Of a DNA stretch of 64,000 nucleotides, positions 55,660 through 64,000 are shown one piece after another; the first letter of the stretch is position 1, and each line of letters starts with the position of its first letter. Made by a program: the position numbers and the translations under genes. The notes under the pieces are model-generated. The model had not been told where the DNA came from. It searched no databases and saw only the letters and a program-made list of their open reading frames with translations. Source of the DNA: Enterococcus mediterraneensis (GTDB taxonomy: Bacteria > Bacillota > Bacilli > Lactobacillales > Enterococcaceae); contig NZ_UWOP01000001.1 in NCBI RefSeq assembly GCF_900604485.1, forward strand, positions 129,001 to 193,000, in the 5' to 3' direction.

Positions 55660-57397
55660 CTTGATCGTCCTCCTTTAACTGTTGATGATAATATTGTTCT
55701 TGGTACCAACCGGGAACTGCAATCAGCTCTTGATGGGTCCCTCTTTGGATCACATGCCCATCTTCCAAAACGATCACTTGATTGGCTTCTGTGATGGCAG
55801 ATAAGCGGTGGGTCACGATGATCGAAGTTGGTGCATTTTTCATTTCTTTAAGGTTTGCGATGATCGCTTGTTCTGTCTTTGCATCGACAGCTGACAATGC
55901 ATCATCCAACAACAGCACCTCACTACTTCGAAGAAATGCCCGTGCTAGCGACAAGCGCTGCTTTTGACCGCCAGATAAAGAAACACCCTTCTCCCCGACT
56001 AATGTTTCAAGTTCTTCTGGCATCCGTTTGACGTCTTCGTCGAAACAGGCCAGCGCCAACGCTTGCCACAAGCGCTCTTCAGATGCGTTTGGATCTCCAA
56101 ACAGTAGATTTTCTCGAATCGTCCGTGAAAACAACGTATGCTCTTGTGGAACTTCTGAAAAGTGGCGGCGGATCTCTTCTGTCTGAAAAGCAGTCAAAGG
56201 CTGACCATTGATCAATGGAATTTGATTTGAATAGGGATACCGATGTCCAAATTGTCGTAACAAGGAAGTCTTACCACTCCCCGTTTTGCCGACGATTCCC
56301 AGCACTTCTCCCTTTGTAATAGTCAAATCGACATCTTGTAAGACAAATCGTTCCGTATCCGGGTATTTAAAATTGTACTTTGAAAATTCGATTGTTCGGA
56401 TCGTCGGTACAAGTTGCTGCCCTGCAGATTCCAGTTGATCGCCAGTCTGCAATACTTCATTGATCCGACGCCAAGAAGCCGCCCCTTGCTGCATTACATT
56501 TACCAGATCTCCTGCTGAAATCATCGGCCAAACCACCATCGTTAGATAGACTTGGAACGAAACCATCGCACCAATCGTGATTTGCTGATTGGCTACTAGG
56601 AAAGCACCGATCCCAAAACTCATAACAAAACTAATCGCCAAAATGATTGTAATCAGCGGCCCAAAACGGGAATCAATCTCGGAAACGATATCATTTTTTT
56701 CACGAGTTTCTGTTGTTTTTTGTTGAAATTGCTTTGTTGTTGCCTCCTCTAAGCCAAACGCTCGCACCACTCGGATTCCATCAATGATTTCCAACACTTC
56801 ACTATTCATTTCAGAAACAGAGTTTTGTGCTTCCGTAAAGGCTTTGTCTACTTGTGAACCCCATTTGAAGATGTAGTAAGCCAAAAGCGGCATCGGAATC
56901 AGTGCGATGATCGTCAATACCCAAGAGACCGTGATCGCCATCATGGCAACAATAAAGCTTAAATAGAGGCTCGTATTCAAGAAAACCATCAACCCATAGC
57001 CCACAGTCATCCCCATGACTTGGACATCATCACTGGAACGGGTCATTAAGTCTCCTGTTCGAAACCGATGATAAAAAGGTGCACCCATGTTCAAGAAGTG
57101 CTTCATCAGTTGCTGACGCAATTGCTTTTGCAAATCATATGATCCGATAAATAAATTAAAAGTCCAAATAAATTCTGCAATATAGCCTAAAAGAATCGCA
57201 CCGGCAAACAAGCTGACGTAGCGAATCAAAACCGCCATCGTGAAGTCATCTTGGATCAATGCATCGATGAATAAACGCAAAATATAGATAGGTGCCACAT
57301 ACATAGCACTGGAAATAACCATAAAAATAAATACGATTACATAACGCAATTTATGCGCTTTAAAGTACGTCATTAATTGTTGTAAAATATATTTCAT
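55643..57397 (-). CDS. Heterodimeric ABC exporter, degenerate-site half
   Basis: This 584-residue half-transporter starts at ATG 57397 (GAGAGGG upstream). Six helices (about 15-310) precede the ATPase with Walker A GKTGSGKTS, signature LSGGQKQRLSLARA and Walker B LLLDDALSAVD. The catalytic glutamate is replaced by aspartate (LLLDD), which marks the non-hydrolysing site of asymmetric exporters such as LmrC or EfrC. It is first in the operon and is preceded by a leader peptide and a terminator. Confidence 0.92.
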   Translation of the reverse strand: MKYILQQLMTYFKAHKLRYVIVFIFMVISSAMYVAPIYILRLFIDALIQDDFTMAVLIRYVSLFAGAILLGYIAEFIWTFNLFIGSYDLQKQLRQQLMKHFLNMGAPFYHRFRTGDLMTRSSDDVQVMGMTVGYGLMVFLNTSLYLSFIVAMMAITVSWVLTIIALIPMPLLAYYIFKWGSQVDKAFTEAQNSVSEMNSEVLEIIDGIRVVRAFGLEEATTKQFQQKTTETREKNDIVSEIDSRFGPLITIILAISFVMSFGIGAFLVANQQITIGAMVSFQVYLTMVVWPMISAGDLVNVMQQGAASWRRINEVLQTGDQLESAGQQLVPTIRTIEFSKYNFKYPDTERFVLQDVDLTITKGEVLGIVGKTGSGKTSLLRQFGHRYPYSNQIPLINGQPLTAFQTEEIRRHFSEVPQEHTLFSRTIRENLLFGDPNASEERLWQALALACFDEDVKRMPEELETLVGEKGVSLSGGQKQRLSLARAFLRSSEVLLLDDALSAVDAKTEQAIIANLKEMKNAPTSIIVTHRLSAITEANQVIVLEDGHVIQRGTHQELIAVPGWYQEQYYHQQLKEDDQDVLND

Positions 57398-57430
57398 TTT
57401 CTTCCCTCTCAATCTAAAAAAGTACACAAA

Positions 57431-57464
57431 AAAGCTCTGCCCTTTCGGAAAAAGGACAGAGCAT
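57431..57464 (-). terminator. Intrinsic terminator inside the ABC exporter leader
   Basis: GCTCTG-n-CCTTT pairs with AAAGG-n-CAGAGC around CGGAA; on the minus strand TTTTTTGTG follows. It lies between the 26-codon ORF and the first exporter gene, 35 bases before its start, so read-through would have to be controlled. Confidence 0.85.
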
Positions 57465-57483
57465 AACGTCAAAAATATCGACA

Positions 57484-57564
57484 CTATCTGTGTACTAACT
57501 GATTACCGAATAAGGGATTAACTACTATTTTGTTATGTGCGAATTTTCCTGTAACGTTTTGCAT
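57484..57564 (-). CDS. Leader peptide of the ABC exporter operon, 26 residues
   Basis: A short ORF begins ATG 57564 after a strong GGAGGG site and ends TAG at 57486. It starts MQNVTGKFAHNK and ends GNQLVHR. It lies upstream of an intrinsic terminator. Its end contains AGTACACA, which can pair with TGTGTACT located just after the terminator. This suggests that ribosome stalling on the peptide shifts the RNA fold and permits read-through, as in antibiotic-induced attenuators. The inducer is not known. Confidence 0.68.
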   Translation of the reverse strand: MQNVTGKFAHNKIVVNPLFGNQLVHR

Positions 57565-57606
57565 CGTAATCCCTCCTTCTCTTTTTATTTGCTGATTACA
57601 AGTAAC

Positions 57607-57635
57607 ACTTTACAGATAACAATGAGGATTTGCAA
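57607..57635 (-). promoter_or_regulatory. Promoter of the ABC exporter leader
   Basis: On the minus strand TTGCAA (57635-57630) and TAAAGT (57612-57607) are separated by 17 bases, about 45 bases upstream of the leader peptide start. Confidence 0.55.
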
Positions 57636-57720
57636 GAATTTTATTAATTTTTTTTAAATTTAATTGACTTTTTTATAGTCTTTTTCATTGCTTGAGGATT
57701 AAAAAGATTGTTAAATCTGG

Positions 57721-58559
57721 TGTAGCGATTCCAAAAAGTTAGTCTTTTATGGAGTGGAGAAATTCACTCCTTTTTCATATACTAAAAATTATGTTTTTAA
57801 CCAATCGCTGCTACTGTTTTACGAAATTGGACTGGACTTTGCCATTTCAATATTTATTTTGTCTCTCCATTATTTTAGTAATAGACATAGCTGTCGATTG
57901 CTGATTTCGGTTCCTCGAAACTGTTATAAGTTTCCCATGAAAAATCTTTTGCCTTAATAAACCGAAAAAATTCTCCATAAGAAAATTATGTGAACAGCTT
58001 CCTCTCCTAGGCTTGCTTTGAAAGACTTTGTATTCCTTAAATTTATTCCCATACGCTTTCATTTGATACGCTCAACATTGATACGATCAGATTGCTTTAG
58101 TTGTAAATTGTTTCTTATTTTTGATTTCATTTTTCTTAGACAAGATAGGTGGACGTCCCTTCGTTTTTGAGAGTCCATCGATACCACTGCACGGAATTGA
58201 TGCATCCAACTAGCAATCAAAGCAGAGTTGTTCATGTTAAATATGTTGGCAACTTCCCGATAGGACAGGTCACTTTTTTGAAATAACTCTTTCGCATCAA
58301 GCTTAAATTGAACAAAATGTTTTTGATTTTGTTGCATTCTTAATAGATTCTCTTCACCAAATTCTCAATAGGTATTGATCCAGCGTTCAACTTGTGATGA
58401 ATTCTTAACGAAATACTTATTTGCCAGATAACGGATTCCGCCTTTACCATCCAAATAAACATGAATGATCTTTAACTTAAGTTCAAAAGTATATTTAGCC
58501 ATAAAAATACCGACCTCCAAAAATTAGATTTTTTAGTCTAACTTTTTGGGGTCGATACA
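57721..58559 (-). mobile_element. Decayed IS3-family (IS150-like) element
   Basis: Both ends carry related inverted repeats: left TGTAGCGATTCCAAAAAGTT and, inverted, right TGTATCGACCCCAAAAAGTT. On the minus strand orfA begins ATG 58502 (MAKYTFELKLKII, helix-turn-helix, GIRYLANKYFV) but hits TGA after 45 codons; the same frame goes on (EFGEENLLRMQQNQK) to 58059. The orfB part keeps only the C-terminal catalytic block (SHNFLMENFFGLL) and the SPVQFRKT end. Most of orfB is deleted, and the element is about 840 bases against roughly 1.4 kb for the family. It is inactive. No target duplication was recognised. Confidence 0.85.
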
Positions 58560-58698
58560 GTTAAGAATAGTTGAATTACTTACGCTTTTATTAAAATGTT
58601 CAGTTAATAATTTCCATTGTTTTTCAAACGATTCATCATAGTGGAGACACATGGACAATACAATGACAAACAGCAAAGATAAAACAAACCAAGCCATT
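58534..58698 (-). pseudogene. 5' fragment of a gene cut by the IS element
   Basis: A minus-strand frame starts ATG 58698 (MAWFVLSLLFVIVLSM, one hydrophobic segment) and continues CLHYDESFEKQWKLLTEHFNK until it enters the IS terminal repeat, where it stops within eight codons. It looks like a short membrane-anchored protein truncated by insertion. No good ribosome site is seen, so the call is tentative. The rest of this gap to 58800 is AT-rich with a small dyad (AAAAGTTATTTAT, about 58725-58755). Confidence 0.3.
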
Positions 58699-58803
58699 GA
58701 TTAAAAGTCACAGGAAAAGGCAGCTAAAAGTTATTTATGCGATAAATGACTTTTTCAACTGTCCAGATACTGGTATAATTTTTTACATATTGTCACCTCA
58801 ATA

Positions 58804-58840
58804 AAAAGACATCTAACTAACTGACAATTAGATGTCTTCA
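58804..58840 (-). terminator. Terminator of the AAA+ operon
   Basis: AAGACATCTAA pairs with TTAGATGTCTT around an 11-nt loop; on the minus strand TTTTTATT follows. It lies directly after the ATPase stop codon. Confidence 0.87.
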
Positions 58841-58844
58841 AAAT

Positions 58845-59960
58845 TTACTTTTTTTCTATAATATCCAACAATAAGCTATCAACTATACAGTCCTCCATAT
58901 ATTTTCTAATAGTTCTCATATTAGAAAGTGAATTTAATTTATTATTCACCTTGTCGAATATAGCGCTTTTATCAAGCTTATTTAGGTATTCCTTTTTCAT
59001 CTTATTACTAGCAGTAATCTCAGAATATACTTTTTCACAAATATCCCTCTTTTCATCCAAAGTAAAATCTACAAACTTAATAAATCCATCAAAACGACTC
59101 AATAGTGCTCTATCAATATTTTTCTCCATCTCATCAATTGATAATAAATTTGAAGTACAGATAATTATTGAATTGCTGACATCAACTTCAAAGTTTTGAT
59201 CAACATATTTTCCTTCATCAAACATTTGATAAAAAGTTGTGTGGAAAAAACTTGGAGCCAAAAGAAATTCATCTAATAATATTAAATTTGATGATCGGTT
59301 TAACAATTTTTTTGAAAATGAATCTTCGCTATGTGATGTTGCTTTATAATATTTCACACTAGATTCACCTCCAAGCATTGTCATCTGCTCTCTAATAATA
59401 TTATCATTCCCATACAATGTTTTGGAAAGATACTTTGCAGTTTCCGTTTTTCCAATGCCGGGATTTCCATAAAACATTAGAACTAACGGTTTAGATGAAG
59501 GTCTAATTAACTGAGCTAAAAGCTTTCTACAAATAGATTTTTTTGCATCTCTTTGTCCTATGATTGATTTATCAAAGTTTTTAAAAATAGATTGTATATT
59601 TTTCTCAGTTATTTTCTTATATCTGTGTTTCACTACTGGAATTTTTTCTGGATAAGTTTTAATTTTATTATAAAAAAACATTGGAGGATTTAAAATTAAA
59701 ACTTGGTCAATTTCAGAAAGCTCAAACACTTTGACTAATAAATCGAAATTTTCTAAGACATGAGAATTAGTACTGGAACAATCTTCAGTTTTAATAACAC
59801 ATGTTTTGTTGTTATTCAATAAATTAATTATGTCACTCAATTGTCTATCTGAGGTCCAATTCCTTAACATCTCACTAAATTGAATCACATCATCAAGCGC
59901 TTCTAATCGCTTATTAAATTTTTTTATGGGCTCAAAGAACACTTTAAATTTCACAGTCAT
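58845..59960 (-). CDS. Single-domain AAA+ ATPase (ClpA/B D2-like), accessory
   Basis: This 371-residue protein has an unrecognised N-terminal region (about 1-130) and one AAA+ module (about 131-371): IIGQRDAKKSI, Walker A GNPGIGKT (165-172), Walker B LILLDE (226-231), sensor 1 CTSN (268-271), arginine finger around RALLSRF and a sensor 2-like NMRTIRK. This order matches the C-terminal module of Clp/HSP100 ATPases, but no protease loop or partner is visible. The start is ATG 59960, two bases after the upstream stop codon. Codons are AT-rich compared with the core. Function is unknown; see findings. Confidence 0.78.
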   Translation of the reverse strand: MTVKFKVFFEPIKKFNKRLEALDDVIQFSEMLRNWTSDRQLSDIINLLNNNKTCVIKTEDCSSTNSHVLENFDLLVKVFELSEIDQVLILNPPMFFYNKIKTYPEKIPVVKHRYKKITEKNIQSIFKNFDKSIIGQRDAKKSICRKLLAQLIRPSSKPLVLMFYGNPGIGKTETAKYLSKTLYGNDNIIREQMTMLGGESSVKYYKATSHSEDSFSKKLLNRSSNLILLDEFLLAPSFFHTTFYQMFDEGKYVDQNFEVDVSNSIIICTSNLLSIDEMEKNIDRALLSRFDGFIKFVDFTLDEKRDICEKVYSEITASNKMKKEYLNKLDKSAIFDKVNNKLNSLSNMRTIRKYMEDCIVDSLLLDIIEKK

Positions 59961-59962
59961 TA

Positions 59963-60739
59963 TCAAACACCTGCCATAAGTATATCAATTATCGGAAGCC
60001 GTAAATTTAACTTTTCCTGTCTCTGTTCTTCATCAAAATCTTCACTTTTCATATTGCTGGACTTTTCTTGAATGATATTATCCATCATATGTCCAAATTC
60101 CAAATTAGCATCGTTTGCTGTACCAACCTGTATTCCAAATAGATGTAAATCCATTTTGGTTAAGTCTTGCAGGGTATAGTTATTCCTAAGTCCAGAGATG
60201 TTAAATCTAGTTATCATTTTTTTACCTTCTTGATCTTCACAAATAAATTCATAATAACCAGACAATAAATCCAAGGTGCGTTCCATTTCTTGAATCTTTA
60301 ATCCGTCAAAATTAGCTTTTTCCTCAGCACTTAGAGTCGATAATTTACTGATATCATCAATCATATTTAATACTGGAACTAAATTTCTATAATATGCTGG
60401 TGAGTCCTTATAAATGAAAAGATTCACATTTGTTAAAGATATTATGTTTGTATTATTTGAGTCAATAACTTTTTTAAAACTACTAATGATTGTGCTAGTA
60501 ATTCGAGTTTCAACGAGATTGTTCTTTTTGTGTGCAGCATTCCCTGACAATCTAATTTTTGCAAAATCGAAAAATCCTTTACCGACAGATGCTTCCGCTT
60601 CAATTGCTGCGACAGACTCAGAAACTTTTTTAATTACTTTGGATTCATCTCCGTCATTATTTAACTCTAAAAAGTCCATTATTGCTTGTTCATCAAGATA
60701 AATAACTTTACCAAATAATAATTCCTCTTTATTCACCAT
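59963..60739 (-). CDS. Partner protein of the AAA+ ATPase, unrecognised
   Basis: This 258-residue soluble protein is first in the operon, starting at ATG 60739 with GGAGGAGC upstream; another ATG at 60757 lies before that site. It begins with KVIYLDEQAIMDFLEL, resembling the start of DUF6414-type proteins, has a glycine-containing middle (VGKGFFDFAKIRLSGNAAH), a beta-rich centre and a C-terminal acidic tail (MKSEDFDEEQRQEK). No catalytic motif is evident. It is translationally adjacent to the AAA+ ATPase, so the two probably form a complex. Confidence 0.6.
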   Translation of the reverse strand: MVNKEELLFGKVIYLDEQAIMDFLELNNDGDESKVIKKVSESVAAIEAEASVGKGFFDFAKIRLSGNAAHKKNNLVETRITSTIISSFKKVIDSNNTNIISLTNVNLFIYKDSPAYYRNLVPVLNMIDDISKLSTLSAEEKANFDGLKIQEMERTLDLLSGYYEFICEDQEGKKMITRFNISGLRNNYTLQDLTKMDLHLFGIQVGTANDANLEFGHMMDNIIQEKSSNMKSEDFDEEQRQEKLNLRLPIIDILMAGV

Positions 60740-60834
60740 TAAAGCTCCTCCAAACATACGTTCTCAATTTATTATATCATAAATTACTATTAACTAATAT
60801 ATCCAAAAACACCTTAACTAGTAACTAAATAAGC

Positions 60835-61119
60835 TACTTTACTCTCTAAATTTCTTTCATATGCTTCATAATCACTATAGGTTTGCATGTGGATAGTTAT
60901 ATCTCCCAGAGCACCAATTTCTTGAACTAAATAATAAGCAACATGCTTCATAATATCGTAATCCGGATAACAAATAATATCATCCATATGTTCGATTATC
61001 TCTTAAAAGGAATTAAAGAAGACATGTTGAATTTCAGTTACGACTTCTCAAATCGATGTTCCTTCTAATGCTTGTGTGAGTTCAGACAACCGATTGATTT
61101 CCTCAAAATGGTCAATCAT
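60835..61119 (-). pseudogene. ardA: ardA antirestriction gene remnant
   Basis: A minus-strand frame of 94 codons contains two internal stops (codons 24 and 39) and no N-terminus. The second half, HMDDIICYPDYDIMKHVA then EIGALGDI...TYSDYEAYERNL, follows the ArdA pattern of Tn916 ORF18 (GALGEV...NYIDYQAYGRDL). ArdA mimics DNA and blocks type I restriction during conjugation. The copy is clearly dead. It shows that a Tn916-like conjugative element once lay here. The match is recalled, not computed. Confidence 0.65.
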
Positions 61120-61277
61120 TAGATTGTACTATATAAAAAAGATGTATTTTTAATTAGACCTTATTAGCTGAAAACTAAAATAGGAAATTTCCTTTTGAAA
61201 ATTTCCTTGAACATTTCACTATCATAAATTATTTACTGTATATCTTTCTTCTTAACCGATTAATCAACTGCATATAA

Positions 61278-61318
61278 AAAACATCGAAATAGGTCTAACA
61301 ACCTAACTTCGATGTTCA
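61278..61318 (-). terminator. Second terminator-like hairpin after lepA
   Basis: AACATCGAA and TAGGT pair with ACCTA and TTCGATGTT; on the minus strand TTTTTTATATG follows. It lies about 60 bases beyond the first lepA terminator. Sequence from 61120 to 61277 is AT-rich with a palindrome AGGAAATTTCCT (about 61181) and no gene. Confidence 0.65.
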
Positions 61319-61371
61319 TAGGTGACTCTATCAGTCTGATTTGCCAAAGAGCCAGAAATCTTCTTGGAATT

Positions 61372-61412
61372 AAAAAAATTGTCGCCCATTTAAAACTTTG
61401 GGCGACAATTGG
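61372..61412 (-). terminator. lepA terminator
   Basis: TTGTCGCCCA pairs with TGGGCGACAA around an 11-nt loop, followed on the minus strand by seven Ts. Confidence 0.88.
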
Positions 61413-61467
61413 GCGAAACTTTTTGGAAATTCACAAACTATTTACTTTTATTTTCAAACAAACCCCG

Positions 61468-63303
61468 CTACTTCTTAGGTTCGTCCTCGTCCATTTTCAG
61501 AACGGCCATGAAGGCTTCTTGCGGTACTTCCACAGAACCGATCTGTTTCATCCGTTTCTTACCTTCTTTTTGTTTCTCTAACAGTTTCCGTTTACGGGAG
61601 ACATCCCCACCGTAACATTTTGCCAAGACATTTTTACGTAGGGCTTTGATATCGGAACGAGCCACGATTTTTTGGCCGATTGCTGCTTGGACTGGCACCT
61701 CAAATTGTTGGCGAGGGATCAGTTTTTTCAGTTTTTCAACGATTGCTTTGCCGCGTTCATAAGCAAAGTCGCGGTGAACGATAAAGCTCAAGGCATCGAC
61801 TTTTTCAGCATTCAACAAGATATCCATCTTAACCAGTTTGCTTGGTCGGTAGCCGGACATTTCATAATCTAATGAAGCATAGCCTTTGGTGCTGGATTTC
61901 AACTTATCGAAGAAGTCAAACACGATTTCTGATAATGGAATCTCATAGACCACGTTGACCCGATACTCATCCAGATAATCCATCGTGACGAAATCGCCGC
62001 GTTTTCGTTGGGAAAGCTCCATCACTGCACCTACGTAATCGTTTGGTACCATGATCTGAGCTTTAACGTAAGGCTCTTCCACGCTTTCAATAGTCACAGG
62101 TTCCGGAAAATCTGCTGGGTTATCGACTACAACTTGAGTGCCGTCTGTTTTGTTCACATGATAGATAACCGATGGCGCAGTGGTAATCAATTCCAGATTG
62201 AATTCTCGTTCCAAGCGTTCTTGGACTACATCCATGTGCAATAGGCCTAAAAATCCGCAACGGAAACCAAAGCCCAACGCTTGGGATGTTTCTGGTTCAA
62301 ATTGCAAAGCAGCATCGTTCAATTGTAATTTTTCCAACGCTTCTCGCAAATCATTGTATCGTGACGTATCGATCGGATACAATCCGCAGAAAACCATTGG
62401 ATTCATTTTACGGTACCCGTGCAGTGCTTCAGCGGCAGGATTATTCGCCAATGTGACGGTATCCCCTACTTGCGTGTCTTGAACGGTTTTGATAGCTGCG
62501 GTGATATAACCAACATCTCCCACCATCAAATAATCCCGTTGAATCGCTTTTGGTGAAAAGACACCGACTTCTGTAACATCAAAGGTTTTGCCGTTGCTCA
62601 TCAATTGGATCTTATCTCCGGGACGGACAACACCGTCCATGATCCGAACATTCAGCACGACACCGCGGTAAGAGTCATAGACAGAGTCAAAGATCAATGC
62701 TTTTAACGGCGCCTCTAAATCTCCCGTTGGTTCTGGAACGTATTCTACGATTTGTTCCAAGATTTCTTCGATCCCGATTCCAGATTTTGCACTGGCCAAT
62801 ACCGCTTCGCTGGCATCGATTCCGATCACGTCTTCGATCTCTTTACGGACACGTTCAGGATCAGCGGCCGGCAAATCGATTTTGTTGATAACTGGCAAGA
62901 TCTCCAAATCATTGTCTAATGCTAAGTAAACATTCGCCAATGTTTGAGCTTCGATCCCTTGCGCCGCATCCACGACTAGGATCGCTCCTTCACAAGCGGC
63001 AAGACTTCGCGAAACTTCATAGGTAAAGTCCACGTGCCCCGGTGTATCGATCAGATGAAAGATGTATGTTTCGCCATCTTTGGCTGTATAATTCAATTCT
63101 ACGGCATTCAACTTAATTGTGATTCCGCGTTCTCGTTCAAGATCCATGGAATCCAGCAATTGATTTTGCATTTCACGGGAAGTAACTGTGTGAGTTTGTT
63201 CCAAGATCCGGTCCGCTAATGTGGATTTCCCATGGTCGATATGGGCAATAATGGAAAAATTCCGGATTTTCTCACGTCTTTTCTTCATTTCTTCTATATT
63301 CAT
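61468..63303 (-). CDS. lepA: Elongation factor 4 (LepA)
   Basis: This 611-residue ribosome-bound GTPase is thought to back-translocate or help assemble ribosomes. It has the P-loop AHIDHGKST (about 18-26), switch [14 protein letters not shown], and the LepA C-terminal domain with the basic end [31 protein letters not shown]. The ATG at 63303 follows GAGGA; the in-frame ATG at 63315 overlaps that site. Length matches the family. It is monocistronic here. Confidence 0.97.
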   Translation of the reverse strand: MNIEEMKKRREKIRNFSIIAHIDHGKSTLADRILEQTHTVTSREMQNQLLDSMDLERERGITIKLNAVELNYTAKDGETYIFHLIDTPGHVDFTYEVSRSLAACEGAILVVDAAQGIEAQTLANVYLALDNDLEILPVINKIDLPAADPERVRKEIEDVIGIDASEAVLASAKSGIGIEEILEQIVEYVPEPTGDLEAPLKALIFDSVYDSYRGVVLNVRIMDGVVRPGDKIQLMSNGKTFDVTEVGVFSPKAIQRDYLMVGDVGYITAAIKTVQDTQVGDTVTLANNPAAEALHGYRKMNPMVFCGLYPIDTSRYNDLREALEKLQLNDAALQFEPETSQALGFGFRCGFLGLLHMDVVQERLEREFNLELITTAPSVIYHVNKTDGTQVVVDNPADFPEPVTIESVEEPYVKAQIMVPNDYVGAVMELSQRKRGDFVTMDYLDEYRVNVVYEIPLSEIVFDFFDKLKSSTKGYASLDYEMSGYRPSKLVKMDILLNAEKVDALSFIVHRDFAYERGKAIVEKLKKLIPRQQFEVPVQAAIGQKIVARSDIKALRKNVLAKCYGGDVSRKRKLLEKQKEGKKRMKQIGSVEVPQEAFMAVLKMDEDEPKK

Positions 63304-63519
63304 GCGTTTCCTCATTTCTTTTAATCAACTTCTTTATTATACCAACGAAAGCTGTAGATTTAAAGACTTTTCCAAACCGCGAGCAAAAACGCCTCGTGTT
63401 TGATATACTGATAACTGTAAAATCTGATTTGCCTTTCATCCCTACGAAATGACCGAAATGATTTATTCGCTGATTTTTTAGGATAAACTTGAAAAGCAAA
63501 AAATAATGGAGTGATTTAT

Positions 63520-64000
63520 ATGAAAACTTATTTTGCCGCACCGATGTTTGCCAAAAGCGATTTGCTTTACAACGCTAGTTTGGTGACAGAGCTAAGGTCA
63601 AAATATCCTGAACTTGAAATCTACCTGCCGCAAGAAAATGAAGCGATCAACGATAAAAATGCTTATGCCGACAGCAAAATGATCGCTTTGGCTGATACGG
63701 AAAAGGTTTTAGAAAGCGAATTGATGATCGCGTTGTTAGATGGTTTGTCCATCGATGCCGGGGTCGCATCAGAGATCGGGGTCGCTTATGCTAAGAATAT
63801 TCCTGTCTTGGCGTTATATACTGACAGTCGTCAACAAGGCGGCACAAATCAGAAAAAATTGGATGCATTAAGCCAAGTCGGTGAAAATCAATTCCATTAT
63901 ATCAATCTCTATACTGTAGGATTAGTAAAACTAAATGGTCAATTATTTGCGACAGAAGAAGAACTTTTCCAAGGGATTTCTGATTTTCTAGAAAGGAATC
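63520..64000 (+). CDS. Nucleoside 2-deoxyribosyltransferase, 5' part
   Basis: The gene starts at ATG 63520 after GGAGTG and runs off the right edge. The visible 160 residues start KTYFAAPMFAKSDLLYN, contain IYLPQENE, a catalytic-type Glu in GVASEIGVAYA and IPVLALYTDSRQ, the pattern of nucleoside 2-deoxyribosyltransferases. These exchange bases between deoxynucleosides in salvage. The C-terminus is not in the window. Confidence 0.85.
   Translation, partial: MKTYFAAPMFAKSDLLYNASLVTELRSKYPELEIYLPQENEAINDKNAYADSKMIALADTEKVLESELMIALLDGLSIDAGVASEIGVAYAKNIPVLALYTDSRQQGGTNQKKLDALSQVGENQFHYINLYTVGLVKLNGQLFATEEELFQGISDFLERN

Noticed and set aside
57721-58559. Functional IS3-type element
   Set aside because: The orfA frame has a stop, orfB is mostly deleted and the terminal repeats have drifted, so it cannot move.

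Overview
The window reads as chromosomal DNA of an Enterococcus (Firmicutes, Lactobacillales). The FabT-box-flanked fabI and dehydratase genes, the racemase / RNase PH-RdgB fusion / YfcE / CbpB cluster, RexAB-type addAB, MprF, mannose-family PTS genes with a LevR-type activator and the T-box-controlled pheST all fit that group. Species is not assigned. Most of the sequence is core genome with moderate GC; 57.7-61.3 kb is clearly more AT-rich and carries decayed mobile DNA. No tRNA, rRNA or CRISPR array was seen.

Layout: 0-2 kb holds the end of a cyclophilin gene, then divergent fatty-acid genes (FabZ/FabN-type dehydratase and fabI) around two FabT operators. 2-4.6 kb is an ABC-2 exporter with a divergent TetR regulator and a dyad operator. 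4.7-9 kb has an MscS channel, then the convergent murI, rph-rdgB fusion, phosphodiesterase and cbpB cluster. 9.1-12 kb is a four-gene polar amino acid importer. 12.3-18.5 kb has trpS, a small membrane protein, a Nudix hydrolase, a 152-nt hairpin, and pheT/pheS behind a Phe T-box. 18.6-26.2 kb has an HxlR regulator with its own operator and addAB. 26.4-32.8 kb has a hydrolase coupled to mprF, signal peptidase I, a succinate-semialdehyde dehydrogenase with a cre-like site, and a nitroreductase whose promoter carries a copy of the HxlR operator. 32.9-38.7 kb holds small membrane and stress-type proteins and a P-type cation ATPase behind a yybP-ykoY (Mn2+) riboswitch.

38.8-47 kb is an accessory-like stretch: a membrane-anchored XRE regulator and partner, a secreted nuclease, a DUF2975/HTH pair, a 44-residue ORF, an acetyltransferase broken by a stop codon, two membrane proteins, and an ABC protein coupled to an excisionase-like HTH protein. 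47.2-53.4 kb is a complete mannose-family PTS operon (IIA, IIB, IIC, IID, HAD phosphatase) with a -24/-12 promoter and its LevR-type activator downstream. 53.9-57.6 kb is a heterodimeric ABC multidrug exporter preceded by a 26-codon leader peptide and an intrinsic terminator, which suggests ribosome-dependent attenuation.

57.7-61.3 kb is a decayed mobile island: an IS3/IS150-type remnant, a two-gene operon (single-domain AAA+ ATPase plus an unrecognised partner) and an ardA antirestriction pseudogene. The ATPase operon is the best candidate here for an undescribed system. The window closes with lepA and the start of a nucleoside deoxyribosyltransferase gene.
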